From Pseudomonas fluorescens (GTDB taxonomy: Bacteria > Pseudomonadota > Gammaproteobacteria > Pseudomonadales > Pseudomonadaceae), in contig NZ_OZ024668.1 in the NCBI RefSeq assembly GCF_902497775.2, forward strand, positions 3,394,326 through 3,458,325: DNA of 64,000 nucleotides, read 5' to 3'. Each line of letters begins with the position of its first letter. Within the stretch, counting starts at the first letter, position 1. Below, piece after piece: positions 35,682 through 45,277 of the stretch. A program made the translations under genes and the position numbers. Below the pieces are notes generated by a model. That model saw nothing but the letters and a program-made list of their open reading frames with translations, made no database searches and was not told the origin of the DNA.

Positions 35682-37334
35682 TCAGGCGCTGGCGGTGGAT
35701 GCCAGCGCGGCTTGTTGTTTGGCTATTTCCTGGTTGCGCAGGATGAAGCGCTGGAGCTTGCCGCTCGGCGTTTTCGGCAACTCACTGACAAATTCGATTT
35801 CCCGTGGGTAGGCATGGGCGTAAAGGCGTTGGCGCACGTGCTGTTTCAAGGCTTCGGCCAGCTCCTCGCTGGCTTGCTGACCACTGGCCAGTACCACGAA
35901 CGCCTTGATCAGCTCGGTGCGCTCCGGGTCCGGCTTGCCGACCACTGCCGCTTCGATCACCGCCGGGTGCTCGATCAGCGCGCTCTCGACATCGAACGGG
36001 CCGACCCGGTAGCCGGAGGTGGTGATCACGTCGTCGCTGCGTCCGACGAAGCTGATGCTGCCGTCGTCGTTGAGCTCGACGGTGTCACCACTGAGGTAGT
36101 ACTTGCCAACGAAAGACTTGGTTGGCAAACCGTGATAGCCGGCAAACCAGCACAGCGGCGACTGCTCGCGATCGACGGCGAGAATGCCTGGCTGCCCGGC
36201 CGGCAGCTCATTGTGCTGCTCATCGAGCACGACGATGCGGTGGCCGGGAATGGCGAAACCGGCCGAGCCCAGGTGTACCGGGTGCTGCAGGCCATGATGG
36301 TTGCACAACACCATGCCCAGTTCGGTCTGCCCGTAGTGATCGTGGATGGTCACATCCAGCTCGTCGGCAAACCAGCGGATCACTTCTGGGTTGAGTGGCT
36401 CGCCAGCACTGCTGACCACCCGCAGGCGCCCCTTGATCGGCGCGCTGAATTCGCTGCCGGCGGCGATGAGCAGGCGGTAGGCGGTTGGCGAGCCGGCCAG
36501 GTTGGTGATGGCATACTTGTTGATGACCTGGCAGGTGCTTTGGACACTGAACGGCCCATCGAAAAAAGTCGTGGCATGGCCCAGGGCCAGTGGCCCGGTC
36601 ACGGCGTAGTAAAGCCCGTAGGCCCAGCCAGGGTCGGCAAGGTTCCAGAAGTTGTCTTCAGGGCGCAGATCGATAGCGTCACGCATGTAGCCCTGGAAGG
36701 CGACGATGGCCCGCAACGGCACTTCCAGCGGCTTGGCAGGGCCGGTGGTGCCGGAGGTGAACATCAACAGGAACGGTGCCTCGGCATCCAGCAGCACCGG
36801 CTCGCAATGTTCACTGGCCGCCGTCAGCGCGGTGTGAAAGTCGATATCGCTTGAGTCGTGCGCAGCGCCGACGCAGATGATCGTCGGGCAGTCATGGACC
36901 TCGTCGAGCTTGCTGCGATTGAGCGGTTCGGTGACTATCACCTTGGCCCCGGACTGCTCCAGGCGGTGCTCAATGGCTTTGGGCCCGAAAGCGGTAAACA
37001 GTGGTTGATACACCGCCCCCAGGCGCCAGGTGGCCAGCACGGTGATGAGCAATTCGGCGGTACGCGGCATCAAACCGGCCACCCGGTCGCCAACGCCTAC
37101 CCCCTGGGCCTTGAGCACATTGGCCAGGCGTCCGGCAGCATGCTGCAGTTGCTCGAAACTGTACTGCGCGCTGCTGCCGTCGCGGCCTTCCCAGTTCAGG
37201 GCAATACGGTTGCCGCCGACATGCCGGTCACAGCATTCGACACAGGCATTGAGCGCCTCCAGGCTGCCCTGCAGAACGCTGTCAGCGGTTTGTCGGTAGT
37301 TGAATCCCTGCGCCGCGGCACGGTAATCACGCAT
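35682..37334 (-). CDS. fadDx: AMP-forming acyl-CoA synthetase (fadDx type)
   Basis: A 550-residue acyl-adenylate enzyme. Motifs: LMFTSGTTGPAKP (P-loop-like A3), DHYGQTELGM (A5), and the C-terminal TPSGKLQRFIL with the catalytic lysine. Activates short or medium carboxylic acids to CoA thioesters to feed the operon. First gene; GAGGAG lies eight bases before ATG 37334. The upstream gap to the giant NEL gene is 124 bases and includes a 35-base inverted repeat. Confidence 0.92.
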   Translation of the reverse strand: MRDYRAAAQGFNYRQTADSVLQGSLEALNACVECCDRHVGGNRIALNWEGRDGSSAQYSFEQLQHAAGRLANVLKAQGVGVGDRVAGLMPRTAELLITVLATWRLGAVYQPLFTAFGPKAIEHRLEQSGAKVIVTEPLNRSKLDEVHDCPTIICVGAAHDSSDIDFHTALTAASEHCEPVLLDAEAPFLLMFTSGTTGPAKPLEVPLRAIVAFQGYMRDAIDLRPEDNFWNLADPGWAYGLYYAVTGPLALGHATTFFDGPFSVQSTCQVINKYAITNLAGSPTAYRLLIAAGSEFSAPIKGRLRVVSSAGEPLNPEVIRWFADELDVTIHDHYGQTELGMVLCNHHGLQHPVHLGSAGFAIPGHRIVVLDEQHNELPAGQPGILAVDREQSPLCWFAGYHGLPTKSFVGKYYLSGDTVELNDDGSISFVGRSDDVITTSGYRVGPFDVESALIEHPAVIEAAVVGKPDPERTELIKAFVVLASGQQASEELAEALKQHVRQRLYAHAYPREIEFVSELPKTPSGKLQRFILRNQEIAKQQAALASTASA

Positions 37335-37413
37335 CGCCAGACTCCTCGTTTTTTATTGTTGGAATAAAACGATTGATCTGAAGATAGTCGCGCCAGAGCC
37401 GCCGCGGGACAAT

Positions 37414-37448
37414 GGCCAAAGCTGTCAATCTGGATGACTGGTTTGGCC
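37414..37448. repeat. 35-base imperfect inverted repeat between the NEL gene and the fad operon
   Basis: GGCCAAAGCTGTCA and TGACTGGTTTGGCC are complementary at 12 of 14 positions around a 7-base centre. It begins 11 bases past the stop of the giant gene and about 80 bases before fadDx, both on the minus strand, so it may be a terminator for the first or an operator for the second. No T-run follows. Confidence 0.5.
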
Positions 37449-37458
37449 GCTGCAGCGG

Positions 37459-40400
37459 TTACTCGCCAGGCAGTGCAGCCAGCAAAGGACCGGTTAACTC
37501 CAGCACCAGCTCCCGCACCTTGATCGCACGCTCGACGGCCAGGGCATCCAGCGCGTCTTCATTGACTTGTGGCAGATCAGCCAGGGCTTGCACCTGGTCA
37601 ACGAACGGCTCCTCTACATCGGCAAACGCCTGGGAATGCGTATCGCGCAGATAGCCAAGCCAGAAGTCCCGGGTCACAACGAAGTCAAGCAACTGCTCGC
37701 TGGCTTCGGCAACACGCACCGCTCTGGCCGCGGCCTCGAGCTGCTGGCGACTTACCTGTGCCACCTCAGCGAACTGCAGGGCGCGGGGTTGTCCGGGTAG
37801 TTCCAGCTCCAGGGCAAGGCCGACGCGGTAGGCCAGACTGACTTCCACTTCATCCACACCCAGGTCGTCGCGGGCGCGCATGTCTTGCCGGGCGATCTGC
37901 TCGACGCGCTCAAGGCGAAACAATCGTCTGGCCATGGCCAGCAAGCGACTGGCTTCGGGCAACTCGCTTTGCTGATGTCGGGCATGCCACAGCAGGTAGC
38001 GAACCTCCAGGGCACTGAAGCAATCGGCGACACTGTCGACGCAGGTCCTGGGTGCCGAAGCGAAAGCGAACAACTCCTCGCGCAATGCCGTATCGCCTTG
38101 CGCCGCCTCAAGCAGTTGCCACACTCGCAGGTTCAGATCCTCGCGGGTCAAGCGATAATCGGCGGTGCCAGTCAGGTCCCGCAGCAGTAGAAAGAAGCCT
38201 GCGCTGTCGGTTTCTTGCAAGAGGGCGTCCCACTGCGCGGCCCGCGTTTCATATTCGCGCTCATCCCAGCCGGCCAGCCAGAGCGCACGGGCATCGACGT
38301 GCTCACCCAGCACCTGCCCTGCAGCCTGCACCCCTTCAAGTTCGGTCAAGCGCTGCCAGGTGGCCTGCGGCAGAGGATTGCCCTGCAAGTAAATGCAATC
38401 ACGCAGGGCACCCGGAGCACTGAAAAAGCGCTCGGGCAAGGTGCTGATTCGATTGTTGCGCAGGTCGGCCTGCTCCAGGAACGCACGGCTCAACAAACCG
38501 TGCGGCAAGGCTTGCAGGCCGGTATTACGCAGGCTCACTTCGCGTAGGCGATGCAAGGGGCGCAGGTTCAGGTTGCGCCGTAGCGGATTTTCGTCCAGTA
38601 CCAGCATGCGCAGTTGGTTGAGCGTGCCGAGCGCGTCGACATCCGCGGGCTGGAGGCGAATGTAATTGTGCCCAAGCCGCAGGATCCGCAGCCCCGACAT
38701 CTGTCCAAGGCCCGACGGCAATTCGTCGAACAGGTTGTTACTCAAATTCAACCAGCGGGTGGCGGCAAAGGCGCGAAAGAACGAGGCAGGGAGCCTCCTC
38801 ATGCGCATGCCGACCATCACCACATCAACCACATGGCTGAAGCTGACCTCATTGGGCAGGTTGGGAAAGGTCGGGATATGCAGGCCAACAAGACTCAGGC
38901 GGTAGCCGCGAAATGCTCCATGGGCATCCAGGAGCAGTTCACTCTGACGCCGCCAGCAACGTCGCAAGGCATTGGCCACACGATTATGCGCCGAGTACAG
39001 GGTGACGCCGCTGCTACTTGCCTGGGCAGGCGCCCCGGCCTCCCAGTCTTGCAGGGCCTGATCCAGCACTTGGTACTCCTGCTCTAGCCTGAGCAGTTCG
39101 AACAGCACCGGCACGCCGCTGGCACGCAGGCTCGCAACAAAATCACTGCGCTGCTGGGCATCAAAGCCTGGGAATAAGGCGCACAGACGGTCGGTGACAT
39201 TCTGCGCCAGCGCCTGCCCTGCCTCACGTCCACTGAGCAGATAGCCCACACGTCCATCGGACAGCCGATAGCCCGGGTTGAACCACGGCTTGGTGGGTGC
39301 CAGACCAATGATGCTTTCCAGATCGCGGTTACTGGCCGACAGCTGCGCGCGCACATCCGCGCCCATGCGCATGGCCCCCGCCAGTCCGTACCAGCCCAAG
39401 CGCTCGCGCTGGGCCTGACTCAGTGCTTCGGCAATGGCCTCCAGCAAGTTGCCACTGAATTGCACGTGCCCAAGTGCTCCACCCTGGTTGCCGTACAAAC
39501 GGTAAACACCTTGCTGATGAACGAGGGTGCGAAGCTCGGCGGGACTGTCCTGCGCCTGCAAATGATCGACCAGGCGGCTATAGGGCAAACCATCGTGCAG
39601 CGCCAGATTCAATTCCTGTGGCCAGGTGGGTAGATGCCTCAGTGCATAAAACACCAGGTGAGCACTGTCCAGTGAGCCCGCACTGCCCAGATACAGTCCC
39701 TCACGGGCACGAATCAGGCGCGCAGCCCTGGTCAGCGCTCGAGCCTGCTCAGCCAGAGCCAGGGGCATACGCGCCTCGTTCGCCAGCAGCGCCCGCTGGT
39801 CATCGTCAGCCTGTTCGAGCAAGGCCAGGCAATAGGCCGTCGGCAGGCTGGGGAAATCACGCTGGATAACCGCCACCAGAGGTTCGGAAGGTAAGTAACG
39901 GGTAGAAAAATGCTCGAACAACGCCACCCGCAGCCAGGGGGCCGACACCTGCAATTGCGCTCGGGCGTCGGCAGGTCCTGCCAGGCCCAGGTGCGTCAGC
40001 GCGTACTGGTACAGCTCGGCATCCAGCTGAGCCAGCGGCGCGGTGCCATTCAACTGCTCGATAAATCGAGTAATCCGCCGATCCTCGGCAAAGCGCTCCA
40101 GGGTATCGCGCAGGCCTACCGGCATCCGACGGTTTTCTACCAGCAAGCCACGCAGTTCAGCTTCATCGATTGCCGCGACATGGAGAATGGCGCTGACCTC
40201 GTTGGTGTCAAACAGCCTGGCCGCTGGCCACAAGCGCTCCAGCAGGTGCGGCTCACCTTGCCATTCCAGGGGGCGTTCATCGCGTAAACGCCAGGCACGC
40301 TCGCCATTGAATTCGACCGCCGGCCCATAGGCGTGCGGCCGGCGCTGATGCACCAGGCGCCAACCGCCCTGTTTCGGTTCCTGGCGCACTTCGTAGACCT

Positions 40401-41982
40401 TGTTTCGCAGCGCCAGGTAACGGTGTTCTCCGGCTACTTGCAAGCCATTATCAGCAAGCCCGGCAGCGTCGGGGATTTGGGGCAGTCGATACGGGCGCAG
40501 CTCGTTTTGCCACAGTCGTGGTTGGCCATTGGCGAGGGTTACCGGCAGCAGCGACTGGATAAAATCACTGCGCCTGAAGCCTCTAGCCAGCACGTGAATA
40601 CCTGCCCCCAGGGCCACGGTCACAGCGACGGTTTCGGCGACCCCGAGCATATGCTCAAGTGCTTCGCCCTGATGCCCGCGCAGCCAGTCCTCAGCCCCTT
40701 CGAACACCTCACCCAGCGCCTGCACCAGCAGATGCCCCAACAACAAACCACCCACAGCGGGAACAAACAAGCCTACCAGGTTGAGTCCCGCCCAAGCGGT
40801 CGACCTCAGCCCGGCTCGCCAGGCTAATACAGCAGCGCTGTCGACATCGGCAGTCGGTACCGCCAGTAACCGCGCGTCGGCCTTGATGCGTACCAGTTGC
40901 AACTGGCACAAGGCGCTGAACAGCTCGCCCCGCAATATCGTGCCGTGCAAGACCAGGTCAACACTGCTGTCGGCAAGGCGGGTCGTCAGCAACGAGGCAA
41001 AATCCGGGCGCTGCTGCAAGCCGATCAGCTTGCTGAAATAGCGCTGGTAGCCAGGTTCGTCCTTGAGCAACTGCACCAGCGCCCGATTGAAGGCGAACCA
41101 GGAGCTGTAACGCCGCAACGCTTGCAACGGATCGTTGGGCAAGTAGACGATCAGTGCCCGAATCAGGCTGGCATCGGTCCAGCGCAGCGCACCTTCCGGT
41201 GGCTTGCCACGCAGTTCGAAGACCACTGCAGTGTCGACCTGGCAGCCCAGTGCAAACAGATGGCACGGACGCACCTCAAGGCCATCGAGGGTTACCTGTG
41301 AAGCAGACGATGCCAATTGAGCGAACATGTCGTAGGTGGCTGAATCGATCTGTGCCTGCAACAGCGCAAGCCGCGCCGCCAGCATCAGGCCCTGGCGCTT
41401 TTCCTCAGCCAGATCCTCCTGGGCTGGAGTGAATACCTGATCGAGATGATCCTGGAACTGCTTGCCCACATCCAGCGTCCGGCACACGCTGGCGACCTGG
41501 TCCGGCGCGTCGATGAGCAGCGTCTCTGGCTGAGTGTCGGCGATAATGCCGGTACCCAGATAAAAACTGCCCGCCGTTGCTTCGCGCGCGCTAAAACCCT
41601 GGAGCAGACGTTGCAACAGCGGTTGCCTGACAACAATCGGTTCGTCATCGGGCAGGCCGATGCCCTGGCTCGGCTTGAAGTCGCGCCGCAGCTCGCGCCA
41701 CAGGCTATGGTCAATGGACGCCGCGAACTGAAACCTGTCCTGCAAGGCCTGGGCAAACAAGTGCTTGGCAAACCCGTCGATTGCGCTCAGTTCATCCAGG
41801 GTTGCATGAACCGCCTGCAGGCTTTGTCGGTGGCGGGAGAAGTCCTCACGCAGGGCGTTGATCTGCGCAACGGAAGCGGTCTTGAGCCAACGCGGGAGAA
41901 TATGGCCGATGAACTCATCAGTCACCCCGGGCTGGGTAATGGCAGGTAAAGGCGTTTGCGGGGGAGAGGTTGGGATAGACAC
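37459..41982 (-). CDS. DUF6543-LRR-NEL protein, predicted novel E3 ubiquitin ligase effector
   Basis: A 1507-residue protein from GTG 41982, with AGGA upstream. Residues 1 to about 1030 are a DUF6543-type region with a hydrophobic hairpin near 400-465 (LVGLFVPAVGGLLLGHLLVQ). Residues about 1045-1215 are leucine-rich repeats (RWLNLSNNLFDELPSGL, LRILRLGHNYI, LEQADLRNNRISTLPERF). The C-terminal 290 residues match the NEL E3 ligase domain of IpaH/SspH effectors, with the catalytic Cys-x-Asp at Cys1314 (RTCVDSVADCF). The domain ubiquitinates host proteins in animals and plants. Delivery route is unknown; no secretion genes lie in the window. Confidence 0.87.
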   Translation of the reverse strand: MSIPTSPPQTPLPAITQPGVTDEFIGHILPRWLKTASVAQINALREDFSRHRQSLQAVHATLDELSAIDGFAKHLFAQALQDRFQFAASIDHSLWRELRRDFKPSQGIGLPDDEPIVVRQPLLQRLLQGFSAREATAGSFYLGTGIIADTQPETLLIDAPDQVASVCRTLDVGKQFQDHLDQVFTPAQEDLAEEKRQGLMLAARLALLQAQIDSATYDMFAQLASSASQVTLDGLEVRPCHLFALGCQVDTAVVFELRGKPPEGALRWTDASLIRALIVYLPNDPLQALRRYSSWFAFNRALVQLLKDEPGYQRYFSKLIGLQQRPDFASLLTTRLADSSVDLVLHGTILRGELFSALCQLQLVRIKADARLLAVPTADVDSAAVLAWRAGLRSTAWAGLNLVGLFVPAVGGLLLGHLLVQALGEVFEGAEDWLRGHQGEALEHMLGVAETVAVTVALGAGIHVLARGFRRSDFIQSLLPVTLANGQPRLWQNELRPYRLPQIPDAAGLADNGLQVAGEHRYLALRNKVYEVRQEPKQGGWRLVHQRRPHAYGPAVEFNGERAWRLRDERPLEWQGEPHLLERLWPAARLFDTNEVSAILHVAAIDEAELRGLLVENRRMPVGLRDTLERFAEDRRITRFIEQLNGTAPLAQLDAELYQYALTHLGLAGPADARAQLQVSAPWLRVALFEHFSTRYLPSEPLVAVIQRDFPSLPTAYCLALLEQADDDQRALLANEARMPLALAEQARALTRAARLIRAREGLYLGSAGSLDSAHLVFYALRHLPTWPQELNLALHDGLPYSRLVDHLQAQDSPAELRTLVHQQGVYRLYGNQGGALGHVQFSGNLLEAIAEALSQAQRERLGWYGLAGAMRMGADVRAQLSASNRDLESIIGLAPTKPWFNPGYRLSDGRVGYLLSGREAGQALAQNVTDRLCALFPGFDAQQRSDFVASLRASGVPVLFELLRLEQEYQVLDQALQDWEAGAPAQASSSGVTLYSAHNRVANALRRCWRRQSELLLDAHGAFRGYRLSLVGLHIPTFPNLPNEVSFSHVVDVVMVGMRMRRLPASFFRAFAATRWLNLSNNLFDELPSGLGQMSGLRILRLGHNYIRLQPADVDALGTLNQLRMLVLDENPLRRNLNLRPLHRLREVSLRNTGLQALPHGLLSRAFLEQADLRNNRISTLPERFFSAPGALRDCIYLQGNPLPQATWQRLTELEGVQAAGQVLGEHVDARALWLAGWDEREYETRAAQWDALLQETDSAGFFLLLRDLTGTADYRLTREDLNLRVWQLLEAAQGDTALREELFAFASAPRTCVDSVADCFSALEVRYLLWHARHQQSELPEASRLLAMARRLFRLERVEQIARQDMRARDDLGVDEVEVSLAYRVGLALELELPGQPRALQFAEVAQVSRQQLEAAARAVRVAEASEQLLDFVVTRDFWLGYLRDTHSQAFADVEEPFVDQVQALADLPQVNEDALDALAVERAIKVRELVLELTGPLLAALPGE

Positions 41983-42027
41983 GCTTGGGATCCTGAGGAA
42001 ATGGCAACCCCCCCAGGATAAAAATGC

Positions 42028-43104
42028 TCAAACTCCCGCTGCAGCGGGATCGCTTTCACCCTGGCCAATCAGTGCCCGGTAATGGCCCGGGTTGCAGCCA
42101 TACCATTTGCGAAATGCCTTGTAGAACGAACTGCTGTCAGCAAACCCCAGGCGCTCGGCAATCTCGGCGAAACTCACCTGTGCCTCTGTCAGCCAGGCGA
42201 TCGCCAGCTCTTTGCGCACGCTGTCCTTGAGCCCCTGATAGGTTGTGCCCTCCTCGGCCAGGCGTCGGCGCAAGGTCGAGGCGGAAATGCACAATTGCTG
42301 GGCCTGGGCCTCGGTTTCCGGCCACTCGCCTGCCGGCAACTGGCGCAGCGATTCCTTGATCCGCCGGGCCAGGCTCGCTGGATCCCGGTACTTGACCAGG
42401 ATGTTGGCCGGCGCCTCGGCCAGAAAGCGTTGCAGCTCTTGCGGCGTGCGTTTGAGCGGCAGGTCCAGGCAATCGGCGGCAAAGATCATCCGCGTGCGCG
42501 GGCGGTCGAACTGCAGGTTCTCCGAGAACATCACCCGGTAGTCGTCGCAGAACGGCGGCTCGGCACAGCGCAGCTCGATAGCCAGGATCGGTATGCGCCG
42601 CCCGGCCAGCCAGCAGGCGACACCATGCACGATCATCCAGAAGGTGAAGTAGGTGAAGGCCCGGCGCGGCTCGTCCTGGGGCTCGCCAATGACGATTTCA
42701 GCCAGGCTCTGCTGGCGCACCAAAACCGGTTGCAGGTGTTCGAGCATCAACCCGAGGAACGCCAGGGCACTCTCCAGCGCCGCGCCCAAGGTTGGCTGGA
42801 CCATGGACGAGCGGCAGACGAAGGCCAGGCTGCCGGTGCGCAGGCCACGCGGATCCATGCAGAAGAACTCATCGTGGCAGCGGCGAGCGAGCAAGCGCCA
42901 GAGCTGCGCGTAGGCGCTGGCGGCCACCCGCGCATCGGCTTGCTGCAACTGCCCGGGGTCGATCCCCACACGGCTGAGCATGGCCTGGCTCGGTGCGCCC
43001 GGAGCACAGCTCTGCATCAGCGCCTCGCGCACCAGTTGCATGGAGATGGTGTCTTTCTCCGCCATCAGCAGTCGTTCGCCTTGCCTGTGTGGTTTGACGG
43101 CCAT
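42028..43104 (-). CDS. AraC family regulator with N-terminal arabinose-binding-like domain (OruR/ArgR type)
   Basis: A 358-residue regulator (or 345 from MAEKDT at 43065, which has AAGGCG upstream; the choice is open). The N-terminal 200 residues are the DUF/PF12625 'arabinose-binding' domain of OruR-like regulators (VREALMQSCAPGAPSQAMLS). The C-terminus holds the AraC double helix-turn-helix (ISASTLRRRLAEEGTTYQGL, FAEIAERLGFADSSSFYKAF). It stands between the NEL gene and a LysR gene, all on the minus strand. The nearby fad operon is a possible target, but distance and the intervening 4.5 kb gene make this inference. Confidence 0.87.
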   Translation of the reverse strand: MAVKPHRQGERLLMAEKDTISMQLVREALMQSCAPGAPSQAMLSRVGIDPGQLQQADARVAASAYAQLWRLLARRCHDEFFCMDPRGLRTGSLAFVCRSSMVQPTLGAALESALAFLGLMLEHLQPVLVRQQSLAEIVIGEPQDEPRRAFTYFTFWMIVHGVACWLAGRRIPILAIELRCAEPPFCDDYRVMFSENLQFDRPRTRMIFAADCLDLPLKRTPQELQRFLAEAPANILVKYRDPASLARRIKESLRQLPAGEWPETEAQAQQLCISASTLRRRLAEEGTTYQGLKDSVRKELAIAWLTEAQVSFAEIAERLGFADSSSFYKAFRKWYGCNPGHYRALIGQGESDPAAAGV

Positions 43105-43138
43105 CTTAGGGGCCTGCCCGGAAAAATCCAGCCCTGCT

Positions 43139-44002
43139 TCATACTACCGGCGCCAGGCTGAGAAAGGCCTGGATCAGGCGCAATTCGCGACGCCGCTCCA
43201 GACAGCCAATCATGTGCTGGTTGATCAGCCCGGCTCCGGCAATGGGCCGCGCTACCACCCGTGGGTCATGGCTGACTTCCACCGAAGACACGATGCCGAT
43301 GCCCAGCTCCGCCGCCACCGCTTCGGTCACCGCTTCGCGGCTGTCGAGTTCCAGCAATACCCGCGGCTGCACCCCGGCATCCCGGCACGCCTGATCGAAG
43401 GTGCGCCGGGTGATCGAGCTGGGCTCACGCAGCACCATGATCTGCCGGTCCAGCTCAGCGAGCTGCAGCTCATCGGCACAGCCGGTCCAGGCATGCCCGG
43501 CCGGCAGCAAAGCGCAGATTCGTGAATCCCCCAGGCCCTGCAGGTGCAGGCCCTTGCGCGGTTCGACCTCGGTCAGCACCGCTACATCAGCATGCTCGGA
43601 AAGCAGCGCTGCGAGGGTTTCCTGAGCATTGCCCAGGCGCAGATTGACGGTGATGCCCGGGTAACGCGCGCGCAACTGCGCCAGCATCGGCATGACCCGG
43701 TGCGGACCATCAGCGGCCACTTCCAGGCGCCCGGTGAGCAACTGCCGGTTGGCTTCGAGCATGACCTGGGCTTCTTCGGCCAGGCCGAACATCGCGCGGG
43801 TGATCGCCGCCAGGCGAATGCCCTCCTCGGTCAGCTCGACCCGCCGGGCGGTGCGACGCAGCAAGGTGATCTGGTAGTGCTCCTCCAGCGCCTTGATATG
43901 CCCGGTCACCGCCGGCTGGCTGATGAACAGGCGATTGGCGGCGCGGGTAAAGCTGCCCTCACGGGCCACGGCATCGAAGGCGCGGAGCTGGAACAGGTTC
44001 AT
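43139..44002 (-). CDS. LysR family regulator, probable activator of phnWX
   Basis: A 287-residue LysR-type regulator: helix-turn-helix SFTRAANRLFISQPAVTGHI near the N-terminus, then the periplasmic-binding-like effector domain. It is divergent from phnW across 112 bases that contain a T-N11-A dyad. In other pseudomonads a LysR gene in this position controls 2-aminoethylphosphonate use, often in response to the compound itself rather than phosphate. The effector here is inferred. Confidence 0.9.
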   Translation of the reverse strand: MNLFQLRAFDAVAREGSFTRAANRLFISQPAVTGHIKALEEHYQITLLRRTARRVELTEEGIRLAAITRAMFGLAEEAQVMLEANRQLLTGRLEVAADGPHRVMPMLAQLRARYPGITVNLRLGNAQETLAALLSEHADVAVLTEVEPRKGLHLQGLGDSRICALLPAGHAWTGCADELQLAELDRQIMVLREPSSITRRTFDQACRDAGVQPRVLLELDSREAVTEAVAAELGIGIVSSVEVSHDPRVVARPIAGAGLINQHMIGCLERRRELRLIQAFLSLAPVV

Positions 44003-44017
44003 ATCTATCGGCCTGAC

Positions 44018-44032
44018 TTATGGCTGGCATAA
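44018..44032. promoter_or_regulatory. LysR-type operator TTATGGCTGGCATAA upstream of phnW
   Basis: TTATG and CATAA form a perfect 5-base dyad around GCTGG, containing the T-N11-A core of LysR sites. It lies 16 bases before the LysR gene start and 82 bases before phnW ATG, where an autoregulatory and activating site is expected. Confidence 0.65.
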
Positions 44033-44114
44033 CAACAAACAATTTGATTGATGACGCGCGGAATTGCAACTTAGGCCCCGTAGATTCAGCCCACCGCTTG
44101 TGAGGATTACCGGA

Positions 44115-45221
44115 ATGAGTAACGCCCCTATCCTGCTGACCCCCGGCCCCCTGACCACCTCAGCCCGTACCCGCCAAGCGATGATGATCGACTGGGGCTC
44201 GTGGGACCGCGACTTCAACCAGCTGACCGCCAGCCTCTGCGAACAACTGCTGGCCATCGTCAACGGTGCCGACAGCCACCACTGCGTGCCCCTGCAAGGC
44301 AGCGGTACGTTTGCCGTGGAAGCCGCCATCGGCACCCTGGTGCCTCGTGACGGCAAGGTCCTGGTACTGATCAATGGCGCCTACGGCCAGCGCCTGGCGA
44401 AGATCTGCAAGGTGCTGGGCCGCGCCTACAGCACCTTCGAAACCGCTGAAGACCAACCCACCACCGCCGCCGACGTCGACCGCCTGCTGGCCGCCGACAG
44501 CAGCATCAGCCACGTGGCGCTGATTCACTGCGAAACCAGTACCGGCATTCTCAACCCGCTGGCCGAGATCGCCGAGGTTATTGCCAACCACGGCAAGCGC
44601 CTGATCATCGATGCCATGAGCTCGTTCGGCGCCTTGCCGATAGATGCCCGCAAGGTACCGTTCGATGCCCTCATCGCCGCCTCCGGCAAATGCCTGGAAG
44701 GTGTGCCCGGCATGGGCTTCGTCTTTGCCAATAAACAGTCGCTGGCCGCCGCCGAAGGCAATTCGCCCTCGCTGGCCATGGACCTGCAGGACCAGCACGC
44801 CTACATGGCCAAGACCGGCCAGTGGCGCTTCACCCCGCCGACCCACGTGGTCGCGGCGCTGCATGAAGCACTGCTGCAGTACAACGAAGAAGGCGGCCTG
44901 CCTGCCCGCCATCAGCGCTACGCCAGCAACTGCAAGACTCTGCTCGACGGCATGGCCGCCATTGGCCTGCGCAGCTTCCTGCCCGCCGAGATCCAGGCAC
45001 CGATCATCGTCACCTTCCACGCGCCGAACGATCCACGCTACCAGTTCAAGGACTTCTACGAGCGGGTCAAGGCCAAGGGTTTCATCCTTTACCCGGGCAA
45101 GTTGACCCAGGTCGAAACCTTCCGCGTCGGCTGCATCGGCTGCGTCGGCCCGGACGGCATGCAGGCCGCGGTCAATGCCGTGGCCGAAGTTCTGCGGGAA
45201 ATGGAAGTCCTGGACATCTGA
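44115..45221 (+). CDS. phnW: 2-aminoethylphosphonate--pyruvate transaminase
   Basis: A 368-residue PLP transaminase converting 2-aminoethylphosphonate and pyruvate to phosphonoacetaldehyde and alanine. Start [14 protein letters not shown] at 44115, with GAGG ten bases upstream; PLP lysine in [12 protein letters not shown]; the segment [17 protein letters not shown] is diagnostic for PhnW. Followed by phnX 56 bases later, giving the complete two-step route that releases phosphate and acetaldehyde. No phosphonate transporter gene lies in the window. Confidence 0.96.
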   Translation: MSNAPILLTPGPLTTSARTRQAMMIDWGSWDRDFNQLTASLCEQLLAIVNGADSHHCVPLQGSGTFAVEAAIGTLVPRDGKVLVLINGAYGQRLAKICKVLGRAYSTFETAEDQPTTAADVDRLLAADSSISHVALIHCETSTGILNPLAEIAEVIANHGKRLIIDAMSSFGALPIDARKVPFDALIAASGKCLEGVPGMGFVFANKQSLAAAEGNSPSLAMDLQDQHAYMAKTGQWRFTPPTHVVAALHEALLQYNEEGGLPARHQRYASNCKTLLDGMAAIGLRSFLPAEIQAPIIVTFHAPNDPRYQFKDFYERVKAKGFILYPGKLTQVETFRVGCIGCVGPDGMQAAVNAVAEVLREMEVLDI

Positions 45222-45277
45222 CACCCCGAACTCTTTTTACCTGATCAGCGCTACCACCCGCTCAAGGAACCCTGAAC

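Noticed and set aside
34974..36854. 626-codon frame antisense to the SDR and acyl-CoA synthetase genes
   Set aside because: Spans two conserved genes on the other strand and matches nothing known.
42028..43104. AraC regulator as part of the effector locus
   Set aside because: It only neighbours the giant NEL gene; nothing in the sequence ties it to that gene rather than to the fad operon or elsewhere, so no functional link is claimed.
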